From: Dermatemys mawii
Lineage: Eukaryota; Chordata; Testudines; Dermatemydidae
Reading direction: 5' to 3'
Length of the DNA stretch: 64,000 bases
NCBI GenBank assembly: GCA_007922305.1
Contig: ML677335.1
Coordinates: 15,547,914 to 15,611,913 of the forward strand
The notes under the pieces were generated by a model, which searched no databases, was not told the DNA's origin, and saw only the letters and a list, made by a program, of their open reading frames with translations. Numbering within the stretch: position 1 is the stretch's first letter; each line of letters opens with the position of its first letter. The position numbers and the translations under genes were made by a program. Shown here piece after piece: positions 12,183 to 22,868 of the stretch.

Positions 12183-13222
12183 GAGACAGAGTGTCTCTGC
12201 TCTAGTCCTGTTCAGCAGATCCTCTTGGGGAGTAGGAAGCCTTCCACTAGGCTCACTTACTCGGCAAAGTGGAAGCGTTTCTTCTGCTAGTGTTCACAGA
12301 AAGGCATCTCCCCAAGGTCTGCACCGATCCATCTTATATTAGACTATTTACTTCAGCTTAAACAACAGGGTTTGGCGCTAGCCACAATCAGAGTAAACTG
12401 GCGGCAATTTCCGCATTCCACCCGGAGATCTCGGATCAATCGGTGTTCTCAAACCTCACGGTCACCAGATTCCTTAAATGCCTGGACCGCTTGTACCCCC
12501 AGGTACGCCAGCCGATCCCTTCATGGGACTTAAATTTAGTCCTGTCCCACCTTATGGGGCCCCCGTTTGAGTCTATGGCCACTTGTTCCCTTATATACCT
12601 GTCGTGGAAGGCGGTGTTCCTGGTCGCAGTAACTTCAGCGAAAAGGGTGTCGGAGATCAGAGCTCTGACCTCAGAGCCCCCGTACACCATCTTCCAGAAG
12701 GTGCAGTTGAGACCTCATCCTGCTTTCTTGCCAAAAGTGGTGTCAGCATTCCACATGAACCAGGAGATATTCCTCCCAGTGTTCTATCCTAAGCCTTATG
12801 CCTCGAGACAAGAGCAGCGCCTGCACACTTTAGATGTCCGTAGGGCGCTCGCCTTCTACATTGAACATACAAAGCTGTTCAGAAAATCATCCCAGCTCTT
12901 TGTGGCAGTAGCGGACCATATGAAAGGCCTTCCAGTTTCAACCCAGCGCATTTCTTCATGGATTACGGTGTGCATCTGTACATGTTATGACCTAGCTGGT
13001 TCCCCGGTCAAACCATTTACCGCTCATTCTACCAGGGCGCAGGTGTCCTCGGCAGCTTTTCTGTCTCAAGTCCCACTACAGGAAATCTGTAGAGCTGCCA
13101 CGTGGTCTTTGGTCCACGCCTTTGCCTCACATTACGCGTTGGTACAGCAGTCGGCTGAGGATGCTGCTTTTGGATCTGTGGTATTGCAGTCAGTGGTCCA
13201 TCACTCCGACCCCACCACCTAG
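12183..13222 (+). pseudogene. DIRS tyrosine recombinase, broken
   Basis: This is the integration enzyme of the element, a phage-integrase-like tyrosine recombinase. The N-terminal part (12183-12290) has RKPSTRLTYSAKWKRF and ends in a TAG. The frame resumes past that stop, then shifts near 12395 (frame 0 to 2), apparently by a small indel. The catalytic domain is open from 12443 to 13222, 259 codons. Numbered from 12443, the active-site set is Arg68 (SAKRVSEI), His195 and Arg198 (HSTRAQ), Trp221 (AATWS) and Tyr231 in FASHY. The stop is followed by the internal complementary region. Because the whole catalytic domain is open, only the N-terminal arm is damaged. Confidence 0.85.
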
Positions 13223-13244
13223 GTAAGGCTTGGGAGTCACCTAT

Positions 13245-13340
13245 TTGGAATGCATATGAGCAATCACTCGAAGAAGAAAATGGGGTTACTTACCCAGTAA
13301 CTGTTGTTCTTCGAGATGTATTGCTCATATCCATTCCAAA
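13245..13340. repeat. DIRS internal complementary region (ICR)
   Basis: The first half (13245-13278) is the exact reverse complement of the element's left end (7245-7278). The second half (about 13279-13340) is the reverse complement, with few mismatches, of the right end (about 13524-13587). In DIRS replication models this segment aligns the two ends so that the circle junction can be completed. Here both halves can be read directly. Confidence 0.85.
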
Positions 13341-13370
13341 ACCCACTCTCCTTCCCCACTGTTGGAGTCT

Positions 13371-13587
13371 CCGGCAAGAAGGAACTGAGGGGGGCGCCGG
13401 GTCGGCCACTGTATATATTCAGCGCCATGAAGGCGCCACTCCAGGGGGTTCCATAGCCAACCCGGCAGGGGTTGCTAGGGTAAAAGTCTTTCGGCAGCCG
13501 TGCACGCTGTGCGAGCACACACCTACTTGGAATGGATATGAGCAACACATCTCGAAGAACAACAGTTACTGGGTAGGTAACCCCGTT
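13371..13587 (-). repeat. Right inverted terminal repeat of the DIRS element
   Basis: This is the reverse complement of the left terminal repeat, ending in cagttactgggtaggtaacc. The sequence ttccagtt appears beside both element borders (7239-7246 and 13594-13601). That could be chance, an insertion-site homology or a small duplication. Confidence 0.82.
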
Positions 13588-13852
13588 ATTTGTTTCCAGT
13601 TGTGATGGGCAGAATTTGAAAGCCAAGTCTCCACTCAGAGGTTTTTTTTAAACATCTTTCTTGCTTGAGATTTTCCATATCACTGAGATTTGCTATGAAT
13701 GATCTATTCTGTAAGTTTTCTCTCCAGGCTTTCATTACTTTAAGAGAAGTACAATTTGAAATTGCATATAAACAGAAGAAAGTGGGGCCAATCTGTAGTA
13801 ATTTATTATCATTACTATACAAGACCTGGTTATTGAGATAATTACTGTATAG

Positions 13853-14520
13853 TAGGGTTGTCGATTAATCGCACTAACTCATGTGAGTAACTCAAAAAAA
13901 TTAATCACGGTTGATCGCAGTTTTAATTTCACTGTTAAACAATAGATTACCAGTTGATAGTTACCAATAAATAGTTTGGATGAATTTTCTACCTTTTCAA
14001 GTATATTGATTTCTGTTACAACACTGAATATGAAATGTACACTGCTCACTTTATATTATTATTTGTATTGCAAATGTTTGCACTGTAAAATAAACAGAAA
14101 ATAGTATTTTTCAGTTCACCTCATACAAGTACTGTAGTGCAACCTCTTGACATTTGAAAGTTGCACTTTCACAATAGATTTTTTTGTTACATAATTGCAC
14201 TAAAACAAAATAATGCAAAACTTTTTAGAACCTACAAATCCACACAGTCCTACTACTTGTTCAGCCAATTGCTAAGACAAACAAGTTTGTTTACATTTAT
14301 GGGAGATAATCCTGCCCACTTCTTTACAGAGTCACCAGACAGTGAGAACAGGCATTCTCATGGGACTTCTGTAGCCAGCAGTGCAAGTGACATTTACGTG
14401 TCAGATATGCTAAATATTCATATGCCCCTTTGAGTCGGCCAGCATTCGAGAGGACATGCTTCAGTGCTGATGATGATTATTAAAAAAATGTGTTAATTAA
14501 ATTTGTGACTGAATTCCTTG
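13853..14520. repeat. Interspersed repeat fragment (gattaatcgca type)
   Basis: It begins tagggttgtcgattaatcgc, with a run of aattaatcacggttgatcgc motifs. It continues through an AT-rich body to tgtgttaattaaatttgtga. I recognise the head as a widespread amniote DNA-transposon-type repeat, but the matching right end is missing, so the class is uncertain. The short frame inside is not supported as a gene. Confidence 0.45.
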
Positions 14521-14639
14521 GGGGAGAACCTTGCATCTCCATTAGACAGAGATGAGAGAGATCCCTATGCATAAATCTGTTGGAACTTTGGGTAGAGGCA
14601 GTCACATTTTAGTCTTGAAAGAGCAAGTTCAGTGCAGAG

Positions 14640-15850
14640 CAGGGTTTGATACGAACTGACAGTATAGCAGTGATCTCCTGCATGAAGAAACAGAGACATA
14701 TGAGGAGCATCGTGGAACAGAATTTGCTGACCTTCAGAGTAGCTCATTTGATTGGACTTCCCAGCACGCAGGCAGACAAGCTGAGCTGCAGGAGGCTCCA
14801 TTTGGGGCAAGCAGTCCCTGATTTCAGAGGGCTTCCAGTAAATCTGCCCAAGCTGGAACATTTATTTGATGGAGCTGAGCAAATTCTGTACCTGGTTAAG
14901 ATAGGCTGGTGCTTTCACATCAAGTGCTTTTTTCCATCACCTGGACTGGTCCACTTTTTATATTCTTATTTTCCCTTCTCTCTCAACCCTCAAGACCTCC
15001 AGAAATCTAAGACAGACCAGGCAGAAATATCCACTTATTTCTGGAAGAGCCACTGAGCTTGAGTTCAATATGTTTAGATTCAAGGCTCAGTGTGCCTCTG
15101 TTCTCCAGAAATGTTACTGCTGAAGGTCTGCTGTAGGATAAGAGATCACTGAAAAGTCATAGCTTAACCAGAAAAGTAATTAGCTCTCTCTCTAGGCCTT
15201 GGAAACCCTATATGTCCATGATTTACTACCATACTAAGTAAAGATTGTATCACTGGGGAGGTAAAGTCTTTAGCTGTCTAAAGACTTTCTCGGAAAAGCT
15301 GCAGAAAGAGAGGAAGCCTTCGTACATTGAAAAGACAGGGGTCATATTTACAAGCAATAAGAGGCTTCTATTACATTTTTATCCTGTAATATCAAGACTC
15401 GTGAAGGTGGTGAAGAATCTGACAGCATCACCATATTGCTCATGTGTATAGCGTTAATCTGATTCTTCAGACTGTTTTCATCCCTTTGAGCCATTAGATA
15501 TGGTCTTTCCTTTTTTATTTTCTATTGAAGTAGCCTTTTGGATGGTGGTTATCTCTGCCAGAAAAGTTGAAGAAATTTGTTGCTTTGCTGTTTTTTATGA
15601 TCCTCTTCTGATTTTGTATAAAGATTAGGTGGCCCTTAAGACATTGCTCCCAAAGTTAATTTGGAATTTCAAAGGGAATAGACATTTGAACTTCCCATCT
15701 TTCTGCCCCAACCCTTTTTTACCCAGAGAGGCCTCTGGGTATGGTGTAGTCATAGGCACTAAGAATTAAGCTTTTATTACTGATCTCCGCAAGTCTGCAC
15801 TATGGGACTCTCACCATACCTTCAGTTTAGATGTTTAGTCTAAATTTTCA
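14640..15850 (+). pseudogene. Old DIRS-like polymerase and recombinase remnant
   Basis: Two blocks match DIRS protein patterns in order. At 14646-14810 the frame reads TDSIAVISCMKKQ then THE-like spacing to STQADKLS, matching the RNase H core (DNTTAMFYINKQ ... LADHLSR in the 7.2-kb element). At about 15310-15850, spread over frames, come RKPSYIEKTGVIF, FHPFEPLD, VVISARKVEEICCF and FPSFCPNPFLPRE, then HTFSLDV. These correspond to the recombinase N-arm, the first catalytic Arg segment (SAKRVSEI in the intact copy) and following strands. There are many stops and frameshifts, and neither terminal repeats nor a C-terminal catalytic part are visible. It is much older than the neighbouring DIRS copy. 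The family call is moderate; exact borders are unknown. Confidence 0.5.
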
Positions 15851-17638
15851 AAGAATTCATGTTACTTCAACTGTTAATATAGTGCAATATAGTGGAGTAG
15901 CATCTTGAAGAATATAGAATTTACATCACATAAATCTGGGTAAAGTTTGAATTTTATGAAGATATTCAACTAAATATGATACTTAGTATATGAGTTTAAA
16001 TTAATTAAAACAGCACCCTTTGAATTTATTTTGTCTTGGTTTCTGACCTTGTGCAAAGCTATTTTGCTAATAAATAGCTGTTTGTATCCTTTAAATGAGT
16101 TAAAACTCTTTTAAAACCCAATGTCAGATGCATATTTGAAGAAATTGCAAGTAATCACAGTCAATGGTAAAGTTAGAATACACCACTATGTTTGCCAGTT
16201 TCTTTATTCAAAATGGCTGCTGTTCCTTAATTTGCAATGGGATGGAAGCTACCAAATGGGAAGGAAGCTGCTTGGGCCCTCAGTAAATATAGCCACCATC
16301 TGTGTGATAGTGGGGATATCCTTAGTAAAGATGGCCAATTTCTCCATTGTTTTCAGTAAAATGAAGGTACAGGCTATCCCCATGGATGATGGCTGCCATC
16401 TAAATGCTTGGATGTGCATGTGAGGGTATGCTAGCCATGTCCTATTGTTTCCAATGGAATTGAAGCCACACTGCCAAATGGGAGAGAGCCACCCTCTGTG
16501 ATTTGTGGTTATAAAACTGGACAGTCAATTGAGGAGCTAATCGATGCTCCGGACCCCATCTTGGTTAGAGGGAGAGTAGCTCTGAGCTTCCATGCTGGGG
16601 TTTGTCCAACCTCTCTCAGATATTTATGTCTTAACAGATGCTGTTCCACTCTGAAGCAAGGCAGAGCGGTTTCACCACATGTCTGGGTCTCTTGGCAAGG
16701 AATGCAGGTTCCATTGTAATTGAATTAGACATGGTAGAAACAGGCCAGTCCTCCTCTCCCTCAAAAATAAGCTTCATGACCCTCCCTTCAACCTGCTGTC
16801 TGCTCTGTCCCTTTCTTCAGACATTACTATTCCTTCCTGATTCCCACACTCTACATAGGAGATTGTATGCATGTGTGAGATAGGGACTCAACTTTCCAAC
16901 ACTTCCGTGCCCTTCCTGTGCCCTTCTGTACTTGCCATATTAGAAATATTGGAAATTCCATAAAAAAATCTTTGTTTAAAGAAATTAAAGTTGGTTAAGC
17001 GGGTCACCTACTAAGCTTTTAAATCATGGAAATGCCAAATTGTGGAGTAGCTCTTAATTATAGGTTAACACCAACACAGTACATTCCCAGTGACAGACTC
17101 CACATCCTCATAAGCAACTTCGTTCTCCACCAGTTAAGGAAACACGAGTACCAATCCAGCTATCCCTGTACTTTTTCACGTTTTTACAATGAATCATTAT
17201 TAACTAGAGGAAAGGTTTAATAGAATCTTAGAAATCTTTGTTCTAGCTTTTATATTACTGTGAATTCCACATTTAATTGAAGATTTTGAGACATTATAAA
17301 CAATGACTCTTTCAGACTTAGTGAAGTGTTCACAACTTATATAATGAACAATAATCTAATTATACCTATAAAAGGAAAGCTTAACTGAACATAATATGCA
17401 GCAACATTTACCAATGCACCTGTTGTTTTTTTTCCCGCTTTCTTTCAGGGAAGCATCACCCTATAGGCAGGAAGTAACATAAAATCAATGATCAGCAAGA
17501 GAGAAATTCCTTTTCTTAAAGAGCTTTTTTCATAAAATACAGTTATTGTGTAACAGTTATTTTCCACTGCATTCCATTCCATTTGTGAAGTTAAGGGCTT
17601 TATATCAGAAGGGGCAAAAATTGATCCAAATCGCTTAT
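15851..17638. other. AT-rich DNA without a recognised gene
   Basis: Unique-looking sequence. Short frames such as 16121-16423 have no recognised domain or splice context. Confidence 0.5.
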
Positions 17639-17770
17639 ACAGTAGCACCTCAGAATTACGAACACCTCAAGGCTGGGGGTTGTTTTTAATTCTGAAATGC
17701 TCTGGTTTTTTTCCCCAAAAATTTACAACTGAACAATGACTTAATACAGCCTTCAGACTTTACTGTGCAG
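17639..17770. repeat. Tc/mariner-like repeat fragment
   Basis: It begins acagtagcacctcagaatta, the same end type as the repeats near 2536 and 45790. Only the left part is recognisable. Confidence 0.35.
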
Positions 17771-18284
17771 GAAAAAATGGTGCTTTTAACCTCTTAATTT
17801 AAATGAAGCAAGCACAGAAATTTCCTTATCTTGTCAAATCTTTTCTTTATATGGAGAATGAGGTTGAGAGAGATAAGAATATTTTAACTAGACTAACAAT
17901 TTTTTCTAAAATAATAAAGCACACACAGTTCTGTAGAAATTTATTCTTTATTTTTTTCTCTTGTTCATTGGTTGTCTGACATAGTGTCAGGAATAAATAT
18001 TTTGCATTTGGTTAGTAAATAATGGACTGTGTACTTTGTTTTAAGTCAGAGTATTCCAAAGAGAAAAATATGACTAATGCTTGAAGTGTGAATGCATTTA
18101 AATTGTACTTAAATTGCACAAAAATGCATAGTTCTAGTCATCCTGTGCTATCCCTTATCAAAAGACAAGAGCCCCCTAATGATAAATTTGCAGGTAGATT
18201 AGAAGGTGTACATTTGTGTAGCCTATGCAATAGGTTTTCTTCGATAGCATTCCCTGACTATAATGGGTCAGAATCTCTATAGAG

Positions 18285-19020
18285 CAGGGGTGGGCAAACT
18301 ACGGCCCACGGGCCACATCCGGCCTGCGGGACCATCCTGTCTGGCCCCTGGCCCTCCCGCAGAGTTATGCCGCCATGTGGGCAGCACTCTAGGGGTGTGG
18401 GGGCTGTGTGCTCCCACAGGGCAGCGTATTTGGCTCTGCACGGAGCCAGACATGCTCTCCCCTTCCCCAGAGCCACACTGCTGTGCAAGCAGTGCTCTGG
18501 GGGAGGGAGGGTTGCACAGCACTGGCTTGCTCTGGGCAGTATGGTAAGGGGGCTGGGCCGGGGCAGTGGATAAGAGGCAGGAATTCTCGAGGGGACAGTT
18601 GGGGGACAGGGAGAAGGGTGGGTTTGACAGGGGGTGAGATCCTGGGGTGGTGGTTAGGGGTGGTGGAGGAGCAGGGGGGGATTGGAGGGGGGTGGGAGTC
18701 CGGGGGTCTGTTGGGGGCGGGGGGATGGATAGAGGTTGGGGCAGTCATGGGGCAGTGAGCAAGAGGGATTGGGTGGGAGGATTCTGGGGGGGGCAGTTAG
18801 GGTGAGGGGGTCTCTGGAGAGGTGGTCAGGTGACAAGTAGCAGGGGGAGTTGGATGCATTAGGGGTTCTGTGAGGGGCAGTCATGGAGAGAGAAGTGGGA
18901 GGGGGCTGCATGGGGGTGGGGCCAGGCTATTTGGGGTGGCACAGCCTTCTCTGTCCAGCCCTCTGTACAATTTTGGAACCCTGATGTAGTCCTCAGGCCA
19001 GAAAGTTTTGCCCACCCCTG
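18285..19020. mobile_element. Nonautonomous hAT element, 736 bp
   Basis: The left end is CAGGGGTGGGCAAACTACGG and the right end AAGTTTTGCCCACCCCTG. Flanks ctatagag (18277-18284) and ctataaag (19021-19028) are an 8-bp duplication with one change. The interior is G-rich and noncoding; its long frames on both strands come from low-complexity GC sequence. Confidence 0.93.
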
Positions 19021-19028
19021 CTATAAAG

Positions 19029-21252
19029 CATTCAGAGACATTTGTAAGGCCACATTGTTATTGACCAATATGTCTGTGAGTCCTGAGAGTAGACTTACAA
19101 GCTTTCATGAATGTGATATTTGATACGAGTGCTGCAAGCTGTATTTTCTTGGCAGATGAGGTAAAATAAGAATGGGAAGTGTATATGTAAACATAAAACA
19201 TAATGCTTCTGCCCACTCCCCCTCAAAAAAAAGTTCTCTTAAAGCTCATAAAATCACAATTTTAGGGACTATGGTCCTTGTCTCACTGAAGAATAGAAAA
19301 CATTTTCTGTGCTTACCTGAAATCTCCCTCTTACGAATACTTAGGTCCTCACATACAGCACCCTTTGAATGAGTTTGGAACTCCAAAGGAGCAAATAATA
19401 TTTCTTTTTAATAAGAGAGGACTCAGTTTCCTTAGTTTTCTAGTAGGTATTGTTAAAATAAGAACGGTTTTTGGCAGCTGAAACAGCTGAACTCCTTAGC
19501 TTGGTTATTGCATTTTCTGGACTCCTCAAGAGGAGCAGCTTAACCTATTGTCAATAACTGACATAAGCCTTTTTGTAGACTACATATACAGACAGAAGAT
19601 TCAATGTTAGGATCTGTGGGCCTTGTTGCCTGAAGAAAATACCTTTCACTAATCTTAAGATTTGTGGTACAGTCTAATAACAATTAGAAGAATTCCCCTC
19701 TGATTCTCAAAAACTTTCAGAATGTTTTCCCTACCAAATCTCTGAGGGGAATCAACATCCTGAGTGGAGAAAGAGAAGACATATAGAGCTCTTCCTTTTT
19801 GCTCATCTGTTGAGGACATATGTGGCTGATCTCAAGTGCCAAGTATTCTCTATCTAGCTACTTAAATATATTTAAGTACAAACTCTGGAATTGTACCGTT
19901 TTTTAACCTTTGGACAGGGAAACTGGTTTATTTGTTGAAAAAGATTAAAGATTAATGATTAATGCCACCATTGTATGTAAACGTTTCAAACATTCTAGAT
20001 CCTCCTAAACTGTAATCCCTCTATTTAGTGAAAAGCTCCTTACTTGCTGAAAAAAAGAAAATCCTGTAAAGTGAACTTAGTTATGAATTGGTCTAATTAC
20101 AAAAGTATATCCATCCTTCTTGCTTTGTGTAACAGTTATTCTGACCTCTTCAAAATACGTCTCTTATTTCAGTGACAAAACATCCCATTAAAAATGATCA
20201 TTGGGCATTAAGATAGAGACTGAGTTCTATGTTTCTTCCTTTTATATTTAACTTTTAGTATAAATCCTTTATATGAACGTGTAACATACTTAGCAAGATA
20301 TAAACATTTATTTCAACCAAAACAGCATATCTAAAGAGTATTATATACGTTTTAGTGTCTTAGGTATGACTAAACAGAACTCATTCAAATTGGTATTTTT
20401 TAATTAGGAGTAAGAAGGTGCTGTAATTTACATAAGAAGGATAGTTTCATATCTTCCGAGAGGGAAATCATTTTTGTATTTTACAGGTGTCTCTCTTTTA
20501 GGAAAGAAGTGGGTTCAAAGAGATAGAGGATTAATAAATTATTCTAGTTTACTTTTAATGATAATTTTGCACTCTTCCTTTTCCTTTTAGAATTTTGGCT
20601 CACTTAGGAAAAAATAGCACACCTTAGGCTTTTGTACTCTTAAACTGAAACAAAGTCTTATTAGGAAAAGATTTCTGTATTTCCCAGCTAACACATTTGA
20701 TTGATCCTGTTCATATCTAGCATATTTAACTTCTTCTGTTGAGACACTCTACTCACAAAAACTCTTGAGTGCGAAATAGAACAGGAAGGAATGATAGTGG
20801 TGTGAGGGCTTTAAAATGGTCAACTCTCCCCCCACTGACAGATGTTGCTGCTTCTGGATTTGGGCACTGGGCTGAGGTGGAAAGTGACTGTGGTCTGGAA
20901 CAGTTCTAGAAAGCATCATTCAAACCTGTCTAGGTTATCTTTTGCTGTAAAGTTTTTATGGTGTCCCTTATGCTGTTGCTTAGGGAAATATTTTTATTTT
21001 TGTAATAAACTGTCTCCCTTTTTAATTGCTAATATAATGAGCTGTGATTTTTCACCTTCTGAGAAAGATTAGATCTTGGGGTGTAAATTGTTTCCCTTAC
21101 TCTGTAGCTGTAACTTAATGCATTGAGCTTTTCTGGTGTTTTTCCACACCCTGTACTATGCTTTCAAGATAAGAAACTATGCATTATAAATATGATGTCT
21201 GACTGTGTTGTCTCTGCCCACTATTGAGAGGACAATTCATGAATAAGACCAC
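19029..21252. other. AT-rich DNA without a recognised gene
   Basis: More than 2 kb of unique-looking AT-rich sequence. No exon, RNA gene or named repeat is seen. Confidence 0.5.
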
Positions 21253-21264
21253 GTTTTAATCATG

Positions 21265-21423
21265 TTGTCAAGAATCAGAGGGGTAGCCGTGTTAGTCTGG
21301 AATTGCAGAAGTGACAAAGAGTCCTGTGGCACCTTAAAGACTAACTAAAATTTTTTTTAGAGCATAAGCTATCGTGGGCTAATACCCACTTCGTCGGATG
21401 CATGCGTTCGTCGGATGCATGCA
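21265..21423 (+). mobile_element. SINE, pol III type, 159 bp
   Basis: The core reads aggggtagccgtgttagtct, then agtcctgtggcaccttaaag and ctaatacccacttcgtcgga, a short retroposon I recognise as abundant in turtles. It is flanked by perfect 12-bp duplications gttttaatcatg (21253-21264 and 21424-21435), which proves insertion. The tail carries a local duplication of cgtcggatgcatgc. The start of the element proper is inferred from the duplication. Confidence 0.82.
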
Positions 21424-22025
21424 GTTTTAATCATGGGTATTTTCAGTAAAAGTCATGGACAGGTCACTGGCAGGAAACAAAAATTCACAGTCCATGACCT
21501 CTCCACGACTTGTACTTTATATCCCTAACTAAAACTTGGGCTGCAGGTCCTCTGGGGATGGCAGGACTGGCAGGCTTCCTACCTGGCACCACACAACTCC
21601 CCTGAAGCGGCTGTCATGTGCCTGCAATTCTTACGGAGAGGGAAGGCCAGGGGGATTCTGTGCGCTGCCCCCACCAAGAGTGTCGGCCTGCAGTTCCCAT
21701 TGGCCAGGAACCGCAGCCAATGGGAGCTGTGGACCTGGTGCCTGCAGGCATGGGCAGCACGCAGAGCCCCCTGGCTCCACCTCTTAGGAGCTGCAGGGAC
21801 CTGCTGGCCACTTCTGGGGAGCACCTCCTGAGATAAGTGCTGCCCCGCACCTCAACATCTTGGTCCAGTTCTGAACCCCCTCCCACACTAAAACCACTGA
21901 TGCTGCTGGCCCAGGAGCTGCCTGTGTGCTCGGGCAGGCCCAAAGCTAGCTGTACCAGCTGCTGCAGAAATCACGGAGATCACAGAAAGTCACAGAATCT
22001 ATGACCACCATGCCAGACACACATC
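21424..22025. repeat. Hairpin-rich interspersed repeat
   Basis: It starts with ttttcagtaaaagtcatgga and an inverted partner ccatgacctctccacgactt. It continues through a GC-rich body and ends with gtcacagaatctatgacc. Palindromic heads of this type are common in turtle DNA transposon fragments. The SINE at 21265 lies at its left border. The overlapping frames are on both strands and are chance. Confidence 0.4.
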
Positions 22026-22249
22026 CTTAATCATAAACAATGGTGCTTGCATCCATATGCCTTTCTTTCTGTACTGTTGCTTGTTGTTCTGATAGCAGCC
22101 TGGTAGTTTACGACTAACTATGACTTATCTGTTTTCAGCCTTTCTTCTATTTTTTAAATGTTTTTATAATAATAATTAATGATGCCTAGGCTGAGAGACA
22201 GGCATGGATAACTGAATACTTATTTTAAAAAAAAGTTTCAAACAATTTG

Positions 22250-22412
22250 GAATCATTAGAACCCAAGACTTGGAAAGTGGAAGACAACTTGGGTGAAAGT
22301 GATCATGAAATGATAGAGTTCATGATTTTAAGGAATGGTAGGAGGGAGAACAGCAAAATAAAGACAATGGATTTCAAGAAAGCAGACTGTAGCAAACTCA
22401 GTGAGTTAGTAA
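22250..22412 (+). pseudogene. CR1 LINE ORF2, 5' fragment
   Basis: The translation contains [16 protein letters not shown] and [15 protein letters not shown], typical of the end of the CR1 endonuclease domain. It is directly continued at 27520 by VGKVTWEVSLRGRTIE in the same order. The two pieces are one LINE copy separated by the LTR/Harbinger nest. Confidence 0.75.
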
Positions 22413-22868
22413 TGTGACAGACCCACACCAGGTGAGTGCAGGAGTCTGGTAGAAGGCAATTATAATGGCCACTGGATGAATAGTTTTCTCTTCCCTGAGG
22501 GTATGGTTACACTTACAAGATTATAGCGCTATTGGTTATAGCGGTCCCCTTATACAGCAATATGAATAGCGCTGTTGTATGTCCACACTGAGATGCTCCA
22601 GCGTTATAGCATGGCCACATTCGCGGCACTTAATACGGCATTAAGAGCAGCGCATTAGGGCATGTATCCCACAGTACACCTCTTCCTGATCTGGCGCAAT
22701 GCCTTGTGGTAGGGGGGGCGTCACTTGCGGGGCATTCTATATCCTGTTACAACTACCCATGATGCTTTTTGGCATATCCCAGCAATCCCTATGTTTCCTT
22801 CCACCTCCGGCGCCATCTTTCAAGGGTTTCAGCAAGGCGCGCTCCGTCTTCCATTGTCGTGTGCTGCA

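Larger units (their letters stand above)
7245..13587 (+). mobile_element. DIRS-type tyrosine-recombinase retrotransposon, near full length
   Basis: The element has inverted terminal repeats (7245-7432 and about 13371-13587) and an internal complementary region (13245-13340). Its gene order is gag-like, reverse transcriptase, RNase H, then tyrosine recombinase. There is no DDE integrase and no direct LTR. DIRS elements integrate through a circular intermediate using a tyrosine recombinase, and normally make no target duplication. The coding regions carry stops and frameshifts, so this copy is dead, but all domains are readable. A second diverged copy lies at 39441-44432. Confidence 0.9.

Noticed and set aside
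18263..18911. Several overlapping long frames on both strands
   Set aside because: They are low-complexity GC-rich hAT interior sequence, open in many frames at once.
22725..22868. N-terminal extension of the Harbinger transposase frame
   Set aside because: The frame is open upstream, but the region reaches into the terminal noncoding part, the first codon is TTG, and protein-like composition begins at ATG 22869. ATG 22791 remains possible.
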